In this document: in pieces, positions 1 through 6,087 of the stretch
How positions within the stretch are numbered: the stretch's first letter is position 1
Layout: each line of letters starts with the position of its first letter
Assembly (NCBI GenBank): GCA_943324165.2
Contig: CALPKO020000098.1
Coordinates: 1 to 6,087 of the forward strand
Direction of reading: 5' to 3'
Origin: Bdellovibrio sp. ZAP7
Lineage (GTDB): Bacteria; Bacteroidota; Bacteroidia; Flavobacteriales; Flavobacteriaceae
DNA: 6,087 nucleotides
Position numbers and translations under genes: made by a program
The notes under the pieces: model-generated
Database searches by the model: none
Told to the model about the DNA's origin: nothing
The model's input: the letters and a program-made list of their open reading frames with translations, nothing else

Positions 1-1200
1 ATCAGTTTCGTTTGGACCATCTAATACCTTGATTATTATTTCTGGTGAAGTAATTGTTCTATACGAATTTGACCCCAAATCAAAATAAGTAAATTCCATT
101 GGTTTGATGGGATAATTTCCTTTAAAATCGGGAATAATAGTGTACTTATCAGAAATACTGCCTGTCATTCCAGACAAGGGCGTGCTTACTTTTTCATTAC
201 GAATTGGATCGTACATTTCGAGCGCAGCAGGAACGATTGGTTTTGGCAAATTCAATAATTTCAAATTCCCACTTCCCGTCACTTTTACAATTAAGTCGAA
301 ACTTTCTCCGTGTTTTAATGTTGTTTTTGAAGGAATTGCACTAAAGCTTAATCTTCCAACTCCTCCTGAAAAATCAATTGGTCTTCCTTTTTCAGGCAGA
401 GGTTTCACATTGATGGTTTTTGCGCCAGCAGAAACCCTTTTATTACCTTCTACAACTTGAAATTGACCAAAAATATTTCTTCTATTGGTTGGCAATTGCA
501 AATCTAAATCCAAGGCAAGCGGTTCGATGGTTAATTTTCCTGATTTTTGAGGATATAAAATCACTTTTTTCAACACGACACAACGGTAATTTTCTCCATT
601 GTAAGTGCTTTGCTCAACTGTTAATTGTTTAATATCAATGTTTTGACTCCAAAAGTCATTGTATTTCGGTTTTTCCAACTCTTGAGAATTAGTAATTCCG
701 ATATTATTACTAAAAAAAAGTTTATAAACTACAGTAATTGGCTCGTTGATATAAGGATTTGTTTTCGAAATATCTGCAATTAAATGCAATTCGTTATCAG
801 CACTTACTGGCGCATCGTTGGGGTCTTTTGGAATTTCGATGGCGTTAGTAACGTTTATTTTTACAGGAACCGTTTTATAAATTTGACCATTAATTTCTAC
901 GGATGCCTGTTTGATGGTTAAAATCCCTTTTTGAGAAGGCAACAAAATATAAGAATAAGCTTTACTAAAACTACCACGACCATTGATCCATTGTTGGCTC
1001 ATCTGTTGAAATGGTCCTCCAACCACGCGAAATCCATCAAATGTTGGTGGCGCAAAATTGTCTCCATCGGCATTCATGGTAAAATCGACTCTTAATCTTT
1101 CGTTGAGACCCAATTTTGTTTTGCTGACTTTCGCCTCAAACTGAACTTGTGCCACAAGCCCTTGAAAACTAATCAGAAATAAAATTATATACTTTTTCAT
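1..1200 (-). CDS. batD: BatD, oxygen-tolerance family periplasmic/membrane protein (partial, C-terminus off the left edge)
   Basis: An open frame runs from an ATG at 1198-1200 to the left edge without a stop, giving 400 residues. Residues 1-17 form a signal peptide (MKKYIILFLI start, hydrophobic core, likely cut before Gln18). The body is beta-rich and looks periplasmic. Family-typical landmarks are PPTFDGFRVVGGP at 51-63, the WING stretch near 71-74, a YSYILLPSQKGILTI segment at 82-96, and a DFSGGVG motif at 276-282 that opens the next repeat-like domain. Full BatD proteins are usually nearly 600 residues with a transmembrane segment after the periplasmic part, so that portion presumably lies outside the window. 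It is the last gene visible in the operon and starts 52 nt after batC. Family knowledge: BatD accompanies the vWA proteins BatA and BatB in Bacteroidota, with no proven biochemical role. An envelope scaffold or partner of the vWA proteins is inference. Confidence 0.93.
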   Translation of the reverse strand, partial: MKKYIILFLISFQGLVAQVQFEAKVSKTKLGLNERLRVDFTMNADGDNFAPPTFDGFRVVGGPFQQMSQQWINGRGSFSKAYSYILLPSQKGILTIKQASVEINGQIYKTVPVKINVTNAIEIPKDPNDAPVSADNELHLIADISKTNPYINEPITVVYKLFFSNNIGITNSQELEKPKYNDFWSQNIDIKQLTVEQSTYNGENYRCVVLKKVILYPQKSGKLTIEPLALDLDLQLPTNRRNIFGQFQVVEGNKRVSAGAKTINVKPLPEKGRPIDFSGGVGRLSFSAIPSKTTLKHGESFDLIVKVTGSGNLKLLNLPKPIVPAALEMYDPIRNEKVSTPLSGMTGSISDKYTIIPDFKGNYPIKPMEFTYFDLGSNSYRTITSPEIIIKVLDGPNETD

Positions 1201-1211
1201 ACAAACAGTAA

Positions 1212-1224
1212 TTCCCTCGGGGAA
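1212..1224. other. Small inverted repeat in the batC-batD gap
   Basis: TTCCC (1212-1216) and GGGAA (1220-1224) form a perfect 5-bp stem around a TCG loop, in the 52-nt gap just before the batD start. It is the only GC-rich spot in the gap. No T-run follows it on the minus strand, so a terminator is unlikely. A modest effect on batD translation or message processing is possible, but it could be chance. Confidence 0.3.
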
Positions 1225-1252
1225 ATCTTCGAATTATATTGTTAAATGATGA

Positions 1253-1984
1253 CTACCAATCTTTTTCTGTTTTGATTGGTCTAGCTTTTACCTTTTTTTT
1301 GTTGACTTTGTCTTGAACTTTCTTCTCTTCATTATTGACAGCATCCAACAAGTTTTCTAATCTTTGTTTTGAGATTCCACCTTCTTGCGGTTTTGGCTGG
1401 CTATTTTGCGGCTTGTCTTTGCCATCCTTTTTATCGTCTTTTTTGTCTTTGTCACCTTTGTCTTTTTCGCCGTCTTTTTTGTCTTCCTTCTTTTTGTCCT
1501 TATTCTTATCTTTTTTATCGTCCTTCTTTTTGTCTTTTTTATCGTCTTTCTTAGGCGGATTATCTTTCAACATTTTTTTAGCTAATGCATAATTGTACCG
1601 GGATTCTTCATCTGAAGGGTCATTTATCAATGCATTTTTGTATGCTTGAACGGCGTTAGTATAATCTTTTTGTTTCATAAAAACATTTCCTAAATTATGA
1701 AAGGCATTGTGTTTTTCGTTGCGTTCTTTTGAATTCGAAATTGCTTTTTCATAAGCCAATCCTGCTTCTGCAGGTTGTTTAGATTCATAAATTGCATTTC
1801 CCAAATTATACGCAGCAATTGCTTTTTTGGGAAATTTAGATGCTGAAATTCTATAATCGGCCTCTGCATCTACATAATTTTTATCAATGTAACTTTTATT
1901 TCCATCAGGCAAGTTATTGTCCTTTTCTTGTGAAAAAGCAACAACAGAAAATAGTAAACACAGGTATATCGTAAAATGCTTCAT
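1253..1984 (-). CDS. batC: BatC, secreted TPR protein with Lys/Asp-rich tract
   Basis: The gene encodes 243 residues. Residues 1-19 are a signal peptide (hydrophobic core LCLLFSVVAFS, probable cut near Gln19), so the protein is predicted to act in the periplasm. Two clear TPR units lie at about 55-86 (AYNLGNAIYE...AYEKAI) and 92-124 (AFHNLGNVFM...AYKNALINDP). A weaker one lies at 29-53, and a trailing helix at 125-139. Residues 145-191 are almost entirely Lys and Asp with a few Glu and Gly, probably disordered. The C-terminal stretch at about 204-243 (LENLLDAVNNEEKKVQ, ending KDW) looks like the conserved tail of Bacteroidota BatC proteins. The start ATG overlaps the batB stop by one base (TAATG), which implies coupled translation. 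TPRs normally mediate protein contacts, so a role linking the vWA domains or BatD is plausible but not shown. Tract length is likely to vary between strains. Confidence 0.93.
   Translation of the reverse strand: MKHFTIYLCLLFSVVAFSQEKDNNLPDGNKSYIDKNYVDAEADYRISASKFPKKAIAAYNLGNAIYESKQPAEAGLAYEKAISNSKERNEKHNAFHNLGNVFMKQKDYTNAVQAYKNALINDPSDEESRYNYALAKKMLKDNPPKKDDKKDKKKDDKKDKNKDKKKEDKKDGEKDKGDKDKKDDKKDGKDKPQNSQPKPQEGGISKQRLENLLDAVNNEEKKVQDKVNKKKVKARPIKTEKDW
1412..1552 (-). repeat. Low-complexity Lys/Asp codon tract inside batC
   Basis: On the coding strand this stretch is an irregular run of AAA/AAG and GAT/GAC codons (recurring KKDDKKDK-type words) encoding residues 145-191 of BatC. The near-identical short words make it prone to slippage or unequal exchange. 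Because it is in frame and the downstream conserved tail is intact, the gene appears functional. Confidence 0.75.
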
Positions 1985-3018
1985 TATTCTTTTTCGTTAA
2001 ATAAATTCATTTTTCTGATCCATTTTGTCTTTTTCTCCATTAAAAAAATATCAATAATTAATAAGAAAAATCCAAATCCTAAAAACCATTGAAACTGAGC
2101 ATTGAAATCTGTAAACTGCTCACTTTCAAATTCTGTTTTTTCTATGTTATCCATCGCATTTTTGATATAATCTAAAACTTCTTTGGTATTGTTTCCGTTC
2201 AAATAGCCTCCTTTAGTAGCTTTAGCAATACTCTTTAAACTTTCTGGATTTAGCTTTGTTACCACTACTTCATTATTGTTGTCTCTTTGAAAACTTGAAA
2301 CAACGCCATTTACTTTCAACGGAATTGGGCCACCTTTTTCAGTCCCAATACCAATGGTGATGATTTTTATTCCTGCATTATTGGCTTCTTCGGCGGCACT
2401 TTCTGCTCCTTCTGAATGGTCTTCTCCATCAGAAATCATGATTAATAATTTCTTGGTTTTGTCCTTTTTATCAAAGTACGTTGTAGATAATTTAATAGCA
2501 TCATCTAGAGAAGTTCCTTGCGAAGAAACAATACTCGGATTCATCGATTGAAGAAACATCTTCGCAACACTGTAATCAGTCGTAATTGGAAGCACCGGAA
2601 AAGCACTTCCAGCATAAGCAATAATGCCAATTCTATCGCTACCAAGTTGGCTGATAATTTGCGAAACGATTTGTTTTGATTTTTCTAATCGACTGGGTGC
2701 AATGTCTTCGCAAAGCATACTTTTTGAGACATCAACTGCAAAAACGATGTCGATTCCTTCTCGCTTTATAGTTTCTGATTTTGTACCAATTTTTGGATTT
2801 ACCAATGCAATAATAATGCAAGTTAGTGCCAAAAGAAAAACTATTAATTTTAAAACTGGTTTAAAAACAGATTTTTCTGGACTTAATTTTTTTATCAATT
2901 CTAAATCTCCAAACAGACGTTGTTTTTTTCTTTTCCAATATAAATTATATAGGAATATCAGTACCAAAATTGGCAAAATAAATAAAAGGTATAAATATTT
3001 TTTTTCGTCTAATTCCAT
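1984..3018 (-). CDS. batB: BatB, membrane-anchored vWA domain protein
   Basis: The gene encodes 344 residues. Two N-terminal membrane spans at about 8-27 and 55-74 flank a basic segment (WKRKKQR), and a third span lies at about 309-327 followed by a basic tail. The vWA domain occupies about 88-290. Its MIDAS metal site looks complete: DVSKS at 96-100 (DxSxS), Thr169 in QGTS, and Asp197 in ISDGED. It is a paralogue of the neighbouring batA product, sharing three-span topology and the same order of motifs (DRIG..YA, SDG/TDG, TIGIGT). I call it BatB because it is the second vWA gene and directly precedes batC, with DGEDH typical of that member. Positive charges next to spans 1 and 2 do not fix the side of the vWA domain with certainty. 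Family knowledge ties these genes to aerotolerance in Bacteroides fragilis, but the ligand is unknown. Confidence 0.94.
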   Translation of the reverse strand: MELDEKKYLYLLFILPILVLIFLYNLYWKRKKQRLFGDLELIKKLSPEKSVFKPVLKLIVFLLALTCIIIALVNPKIGTKSETIKREGIDIVFAVDVSKSMLCEDIAPSRLEKSKQIVSQIISQLGSDRIGIIAYAGSAFPVLPITTDYSVAKMFLQSMNPSIVSSQGTSLDDAIKLSTTYFDKKDKTKKLLIMISDGEDHSEGAESAAEEANNAGIKIITIGIGTEKGGPIPLKVNGVVSSFQRDNNNEVVVTKLNPESLKSIAKATKGGYLNGNNTKEVLDYIKNAMDNIEKTEFESEQFTDFNAQFQWFLGFGFFLLIIDIFLMEKKTKWIRKMNLFNEKE

Positions 3019-3063
3019 TGTGAGTTTAGATTTCTGAATTTAGCATTTAGATTTCTGATTTTT
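3019..3063. repeat. batA-batB intergenic gap with 21-nt direct repeat
   Basis: This 45-nt gap contains the 13-nt word TTTAGATTTCTGA twice, at 3025-3037 and 3046-3058, exactly 21 nt apart. A further TTTAGA runs into the batA stop codon at 3063-3068. It interrupts an otherwise tightly packed operon and looks similar to the repeated gap at 5702-5743. I see no hairpin or promoter-like element in it. Confidence 0.6.
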
Positions 3064-4065
3064 TTAGATGAATGATTTGAATATTGTGTTTCTTAAAAAG
3101 ATTTCTACAAATAATAAAATTAATGCAAAAAACACATAAGGTCTGAATTTTTCGTCGTAATCATAAAATTTTAATTCTTCGATTTCGGTTTTTTCAAGTT
3201 TGTTGATGGCTTCATAAATTAAAGCCAATTTGCTGTTGCTTGTTGCTCTAAAATATTTTCCGCCCGTTTTCGCAGCAATACTTTTCAATAATTGTTCATC
3301 AATTTCTACCTTCATCATTTTAAACAGAAAAGTTCCATCAGGTGCTATTGCATAAGGAAATTCTGCATTTCCATTAGTTCCAATTCCAATTGTATATACT
3401 TTTATTCCATATTCTTTGGCAATGTCTGAAGCGGTTTCTGGCTCAATAAATCCTGAATTATTAACACCATCAGTCATCAAAATCACAACTTTACTTTTTG
3501 CTTTGCTGTCTTTTAGTCTGTTTATCGCAGTTGAAAGTCCCATTCCGATGCCAGTTCCATCTTGCAAAACATTGTCGTATTTCACACTTTGCATGGCTTG
3601 CAAAACTACCGATTTGTCGCTCGTAACAGGAGTTTTGGTATAAGCTTCAGACGCGTAGACCACTAATCCGATGCGGTCGTTTGGTCTGGCTTCTATAAAT
3701 CCTTGCGCCACTTTTTTAAGCGCTTCCATTCGGTTTGGTTTCAGATCTCTAGCCAACATACTGCCAGAAACGTCAATGGCCATCACGATGTCAATTCCTT
3801 TGGTAGTTTTGGTTTGGCTCGAAATATCCACTGTTCGTGGTCTTGCTAATCCAATTATCATAGCACTTAAAGCTAAAATCCTAAAAACAAATAACATTGG
3901 TTTCAACTTTGGCAAAATTGATTTTGACTCTTCGAAACCTTTCAAAGAACTCATTTTTAAAGTTGCCGTTTGTGCTTTTCGCTTCCAAATTTGCCATCCT
4001 ATCAGAACGGGAATTATGGAAAACAGCCAAAAAAATTCTGGGTTTAAAAAAGTGACTTTATTCAT
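3064..4065 (-). CDS. batA: BatA, membrane-anchored vWA domain protein
   Basis: The gene encodes 333 residues. Membrane spans lie at about 9-27, 57-74 and 308-324, with basic residues (WKRK) between the first two. The vWA domain covers about 88-290 with a full MIDAS set: DVSGS at 98-102, Thr171 in DGTGIG, and Asp199 in MTDG. The residues ARPR just after span 2 and NRMEALK after the MIDAS are typical of BatA-type proteins in moxR-linked operons. The start ATG lies inside the end of the preceding gene (8-nt overlap), which supports this start and implies translational coupling. BatA and BatB are both intact, so neither looks like a decayed copy. Known for the family: vWA proteins beside MoxR AAA+ ATPases often work as chaperone-like pairs for envelope or metalloprotein maturation. 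Applying that here is inference, because moxR is outside the window. Confidence 0.94.
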   Translation of the reverse strand: MNKVTFLNPEFFWLFSIIPVLIGWQIWKRKAQTATLKMSSLKGFEESKSILPKLKPMLFVFRILALSAMIIGLARPRTVDISSQTKTTKGIDIVMAIDVSGSMLARDLKPNRMEALKKVAQGFIEARPNDRIGLVVYASEAYTKTPVTSDKSVVLQAMQSVKYDNVLQDGTGIGMGLSTAINRLKDSKAKSKVVILMTDGVNNSGFIEPETASDIAKEYGIKVYTIGIGTNGNAEFPYAIAPDGTFLFKMMKVEIDEQLLKSIAAKTGGKYFRATSNSKLALIYEAINKLEKTEIEELKFYDYDEKFRPYVFFALILLFVEIFLRNTIFKSFI

Positions 4066-5692
4066 TGGTATTTACTTTTTTAAGTTCAACAGAATTTAAC
4101 ATTTTTTCTGCGATTTGATTGGCATATTTATCGCCTTCTTCATGCAAAATCATAATTTGCTGCAAACCTCCATTTTGACTAAACAACAAAATTTCATAAT
4201 ATAATTTTGTACTCGATTTTGTTAATGTGTTGATAAAAGAAAAAGTCCCATAACCTTTGATGCCTGAAATCCCTTCTCTTGTATTGAATTCTTCTTGTTT
4301 TACAATCATGTTTTGACCACCTTGCAATTCAATCATTTTTAGCGAGCCCTCTAATGCTTTCGCCAAATCGATTGGTGTCTCTTGTTTGAAACTCGCTGTA
4401 GAAACCATGATGTAAAAGTTATCTAAAAAACTACCATAAGCAAAAGATTGCATGTCTTTTATCAACGCCATTCCTTCTTTTGGAAGTGTTTTATATAAAT
4501 CTATTCTTTTTAAAACTTTGGGTGTTTCTATCGAAACATTTGGATTTCCATAATCACTTTTGACCCATTCCGCTTCAAGCAATTCTTTGGTTGGATGTCC
4601 GAGAAGATTGTCTTTTACATAGTTAAATCCCTTGGTTACAATAAAAAAAGTAGTTATTGCAGTAAACAGAAAAATTACTGTAGCAGCAGCCATCAAAATG
4701 CGCTTGTTTCTTTTTTTCTTAAGTTGAATTTGAATCTGTTTCTGACGTTGCATTTCGTTGAGCAAATCTTCTTCTTCATCTTCTACCTCAACCGGAATTG
4801 ATTTATCTAATGTTACAATAGCCCTTTCAATCTTTTTTCTGTCTTCGGTAATTTCAAAATCCAATGGTTTTGATTTTGCAAATTTTACTAAATCGGCTTG
4901 CTTCAAAACACGTTCTAAATTCTCGATGGTTTCTTGCGAAAGTACCATTTTCTTTTTCAGCGATGCTGTTCTCAAACCTTCGATTAGTTCAGCAGTGGTG
5001 CTTTCCATGGCTGGAATTTCTATGGCTTCTTCAATATAATTTCTGGCAATATCGGTCAATTCGCTGTAATAATCTTTAATTTCACCTTTTTGCCAAAGTT
5101 CTTTTTTCTCTAAAATATTCAACAAATTGGTTGCTTTTTCAATTGGTGTTTTATAGACTTCGGCTTCAATTTTTTTACGTTGTCGGATTTTGACAAACCA
5201 ATAAACAAAAGCACCAATTCCTGCAATTAATAATAAAATGAGTAGTAATTTCCAAATCCAGCTTTTGCTTGATGAAGCTTCAGCAATAGGTTTAATGTCG
5301 TACATTTTTTGTCTCAAGGTATCGACCTGCACATTGGCAACTTCAACCAAAATTGAATCTGTCAAAAACATTTTTTTGTCAATCAAAACCCTCAAACTTG
5401 GTACATAATATTTTCCAGAATCAAATTGAGTTAAGCCGTATTTTTTTATCAATTCATAGCGACTTCCTTTTTTGATTGTGTCAATAACGTAATCGCGAAT
5501 TACTTCTAATTTTCCAAAATTTTTACCTTTTGGGAAAGTAACTTGCGACAAAGTATCAACTTCTGTTTTTAACGTAAGGTTGAACTGTGCACCAATTTTA
5601 TTTTTAGTAACATCTATTTTTGTTTCTACCAGTTTTTGAGAAAACAAGGTTGTAGAAAAAAATAAAAATATAATGTATAATTTAAAATTCAT
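4058..5692 (-). CDS. Bat-operon membrane protein with BatD-like N-terminus, helical cytoplasmic domain and extra C-terminal domain
   Basis: The gene encodes 544 residues. A signal peptide at 1-19 (core IIFLFFSTTLFS) precedes a beta-rich region at about 20-135, with FDSGKYYVPSLRVLI near 90-104 reminiscent of the N-terminal part of BatD-type proteins. A membrane span at about 146-167 ends in KIRQRKK. Next is a helical segment at about 180-298 with ELWQKGEIKDYYSELTDIAR at 198-217, STTAEL at 231-236 and LKQADLVKFAK at 263-273. This pattern is seen in the DUF4381-like protein that usually precedes batA. An acidic stretch (EVEDEEEDLL, 302-311), a charged helix and a basic cluster (KKKRNKR) lead to a second span at 332-352. 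Residues 353-544 form a further domain, by charge predicted to be periplasmic. I do not recognise that domain, though it has a loosely PsbP/Mog1-like feel. The start ATG is followed directly by a good signal peptide, and the gene overlaps batA by 8 nt. Exact function is unknown. Confidence 0.85.
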   Translation of the reverse strand: MNFKLYIIFLFFSTTLFSQKLVETKIDVTKNKIGAQFNLTLKTEVDTLSQVTFPKGKNFGKLEVIRDYVIDTIKKGSRYELIKKYGLTQFDSGKYYVPSLRVLIDKKMFLTDSILVEVANVQVDTLRQKMYDIKPIAEASSSKSWIWKLLLILLLIAGIGAFVYWFVKIRQRKKIEAEVYKTPIEKATNLLNILEKKELWQKGEIKDYYSELTDIARNYIEEAIEIPAMESTTAELIEGLRTASLKKKMVLSQETIENLERVLKQADLVKFAKSKPLDFEITEDRKKIERAIVTLDKSIPVEVEDEEEDLLNEMQRQKQIQIQLKKKRNKRILMAAATVIFLFTAITTFFIVTKGFNYVKDNLLGHPTKELLEAEWVKSDYGNPNVSIETPKVLKRIDLYKTLPKEGMALIKDMQSFAYGSFLDNFYIMVSTASFKQETPIDLAKALEGSLKMIELQGGQNMIVKQEEFNTREGISGIKGYGTFSFINTLTKSSTKLYYEILLFSQNGGLQQIMILHEEGDKYANQIAEKMLNSVELKKVNTNE

Positions 5693-5701
5693 TTTTTATT
5701 A

Positions 5702-5743
5702 ATTTATGATTGAAGATTAACGATTTATGATTTCAGATTTATC
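5702..5743. repeat. Two degenerate 21-nt tandem units upstream of the 544-residue gene
   Basis: The word ATTTATGATT occurs at 5702-5711 and 5723-5732, giving a 21-nt period equal to that in the batA-batB gap. The two units diverge after the first ten bases (one continues GAAGATTAACG, the other TCAGATTTATC). They sit in the leader of the 544-residue gene, directly upstream of its start. Function is unknown. Confidence 0.5.
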
Positions 5744-5750
5744 CATTCTT

Positions 5751-5774
5751 AATTTCGTTTCAAATTTCGTTTAA
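5751..5774. repeat. Short 12-nt tandem repeat in the same intergenic gap
   Basis: AATTTCGTTTCA at 5751-5762 is followed directly by AATTTCGTTTAA at 5763-5774, differing by one base. The AT-rich sequence beyond it (TTTCAAATTTTAA) resembles a decayed third copy. Together with the 21-nt units it fills most of the gap between the four-helix-bundle gene and the Bat operon. I found no stem-loop terminator there. Confidence 0.45.
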
Positions 5775-5788
5775 TTTCAAATTTTAAT

Positions 5789-6087
5789 TTATTTAAGATT
5801 TGTTTTTGCTGTTTTAATACTTGCAACAAAAATTGAAATAAGTTCATTTGCCTCATTCTTAGCCACTGATAAATTTACTAAATCGTTCGTTAACTTTGAT
5901 TTTTCAATGATTTTTAAACATACAAAAGTTTCTCTCAATTCTTTTAAACAAACACCCATTTTATGAATAAAATCTTTATTGCTTTCTGCACTTTGTGCTT
6001 CTCCATAATTCAATGCAGGCGATGTTCCTGATCTAATTATTTGACCTCCTAAATGATTTCCTGCATAATTTTTTTCAAATTTGCCCG
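5789..6087 (-). CDS. Four-helix-bundle protein, S23/IVS-encoded type (partial, N-terminus off the right edge)
   Basis: The frame is open from the right edge to a TAA at 5789-5791, giving about 99 residues. The region QIIRSGTSPALNYGEAQSAE carries the hallmark of the S23-type four-helix-bundle family: a (Q)xxRSGTSxxxNYxEAQ-like motif after a helix, then SNKDFIHKMGVCLKELRET and a C-terminal helix ending NELISIFVASIKTAKTNLK. Family members are about 115-125 residues, so roughly the first 20 residues are missing. An in-frame TTG at 6011-6013 could be taken for a start, but the hallmark motif continues upstream of it, so the true start lies outside the window. These small proteins were first noted in intervening sequences of 23S rRNA genes and are also common as free-standing genes in Bacteroidota. 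Their function is not established. There is no sign of rRNA here, and a 97-nt gap separates it from the Bat operon, so a functional link is doubtful. Confidence 0.88.
   Translation of the reverse strand, partial: GKFEKNYAGNHLGGQIIRSGTSPALNYGEAQSAESNKDFIHKMGVCLKELRETFVCLKIIEKSKLTNDLVNLSVAKNEANELISIFVASIKTAKTNLK

Noticed and set aside
140..632. Plus-strand open frames opposite batD
   Set aside because: The minus-strand frame is continuous for 400 residues with clear BatD features. The plus-strand frames have no recognisable domains or leaders.
1202..1210. Minus-strand TACTGTTTG as a Bacteroidota -7 promoter element (TAnnTTTG) for batD
   Set aside because: It has three rather than two bases between TA and TTTG, lies against the start codon and lacks a suitably placed -33 TTG, so it is more likely chance.
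1335..1592. Plus-strand open frames rich in Ser, Phe and Leu, resembling a membrane protein
   Set aside because: They are antisense to the Lys/Asp codon tract of batC. Reversing AAA/GAT-type codons produces Phe, Leu, Ser and Ile, so the hydrophobic look is an artefact.
2354..3037. Plus-strand open frames opposite batB
   Set aside because: They are shadows of a strongly supported vWA gene and have no domain signal.
3019..3063. CRISPR-like array
   Set aside because: Only two short AT-rich copies with no spacer of suitable length and no cas genes nearby.
5693..5788. Promoter or terminator in the gap before the 544-residue gene
   Set aside because: I could not find a TAnnTTTG element with a spaced TTG, nor a GC-rich stem followed by a T-run. 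Only degenerate repeats are visible.
6011..6013. TTG as start of the four-helix-bundle gene
   Set aside because: It falls inside the conserved RSGTS...NYxEAQ motif. The family-like sequence continues upstream to the window edge, so the gene is partial rather than starting there.

Overview
The window is very AT-rich. All of its genes lie on the minus strand and are tightly packed. Protein style (lysine/isoleucine/asparagine-rich, signal peptides ending in Ser-Gln or Ala-Gln), A-rich leaders without clear Shine-Dalgarno sequences, and gene content all point to a member of the Bacteroidota, most likely Flavobacteriia (Flavobacterium-like). This is an inference from style and gene content, not a database match.

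The core is a Bat ('Bacteroides aerotolerance') operon, read from right to left. A 544-residue two-span membrane protein (4058-5692) comes first. It is followed by two paralogous membrane-anchored von Willebrand factor A (vWA) proteins, BatA (3064-4065) and BatB (1984-3018), then the TPR protein BatC (1253-1984), then BatD (1-1200), which runs off the left edge with 400 residues visible. The first gene overlaps batA by 8 nt and batB overlaps batC by 1 nt, so these pairs are probably translationally coupled. The batA-batB gap is 45 nt and the batC-batD gap is 52 nt. The right end (5789-6087) holds the C-terminal part of a small four-helix-bundle (S23-type) protein, separated from the operon by 97 nt of degenerate repeats.

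The gene set suggests an envelope-associated assembly. BatA and BatB each combine membrane spans with a vWA domain carrying an intact MIDAS metal site. BatC is predicted to be exported and to offer TPR surfaces plus a highly charged tail. BatD and the N-terminal part of the 544-residue protein are predicted beta-rich periplasmic domains. In related genomes such operons usually carry moxR (AAA+ ATPase) and a DUF58 gene just upstream. Those would lie beyond the right edge and cannot be seen here. The aerotolerance role comes from genetic work in Bacteroides fragilis. The biochemical function remains uncertain, and a role in oxygen tolerance is not general across phyla.

I found no RNA genes, CRISPR array, insertion sequence, or convincing promoter or terminator. 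The most notable features beyond the known system are the extra C-terminal domain on the 544-residue protein, the Lys/Asp tract in BatC, and 21-nt-period degenerate repeats in two intergenic gaps. I see no clearly undescribed system.
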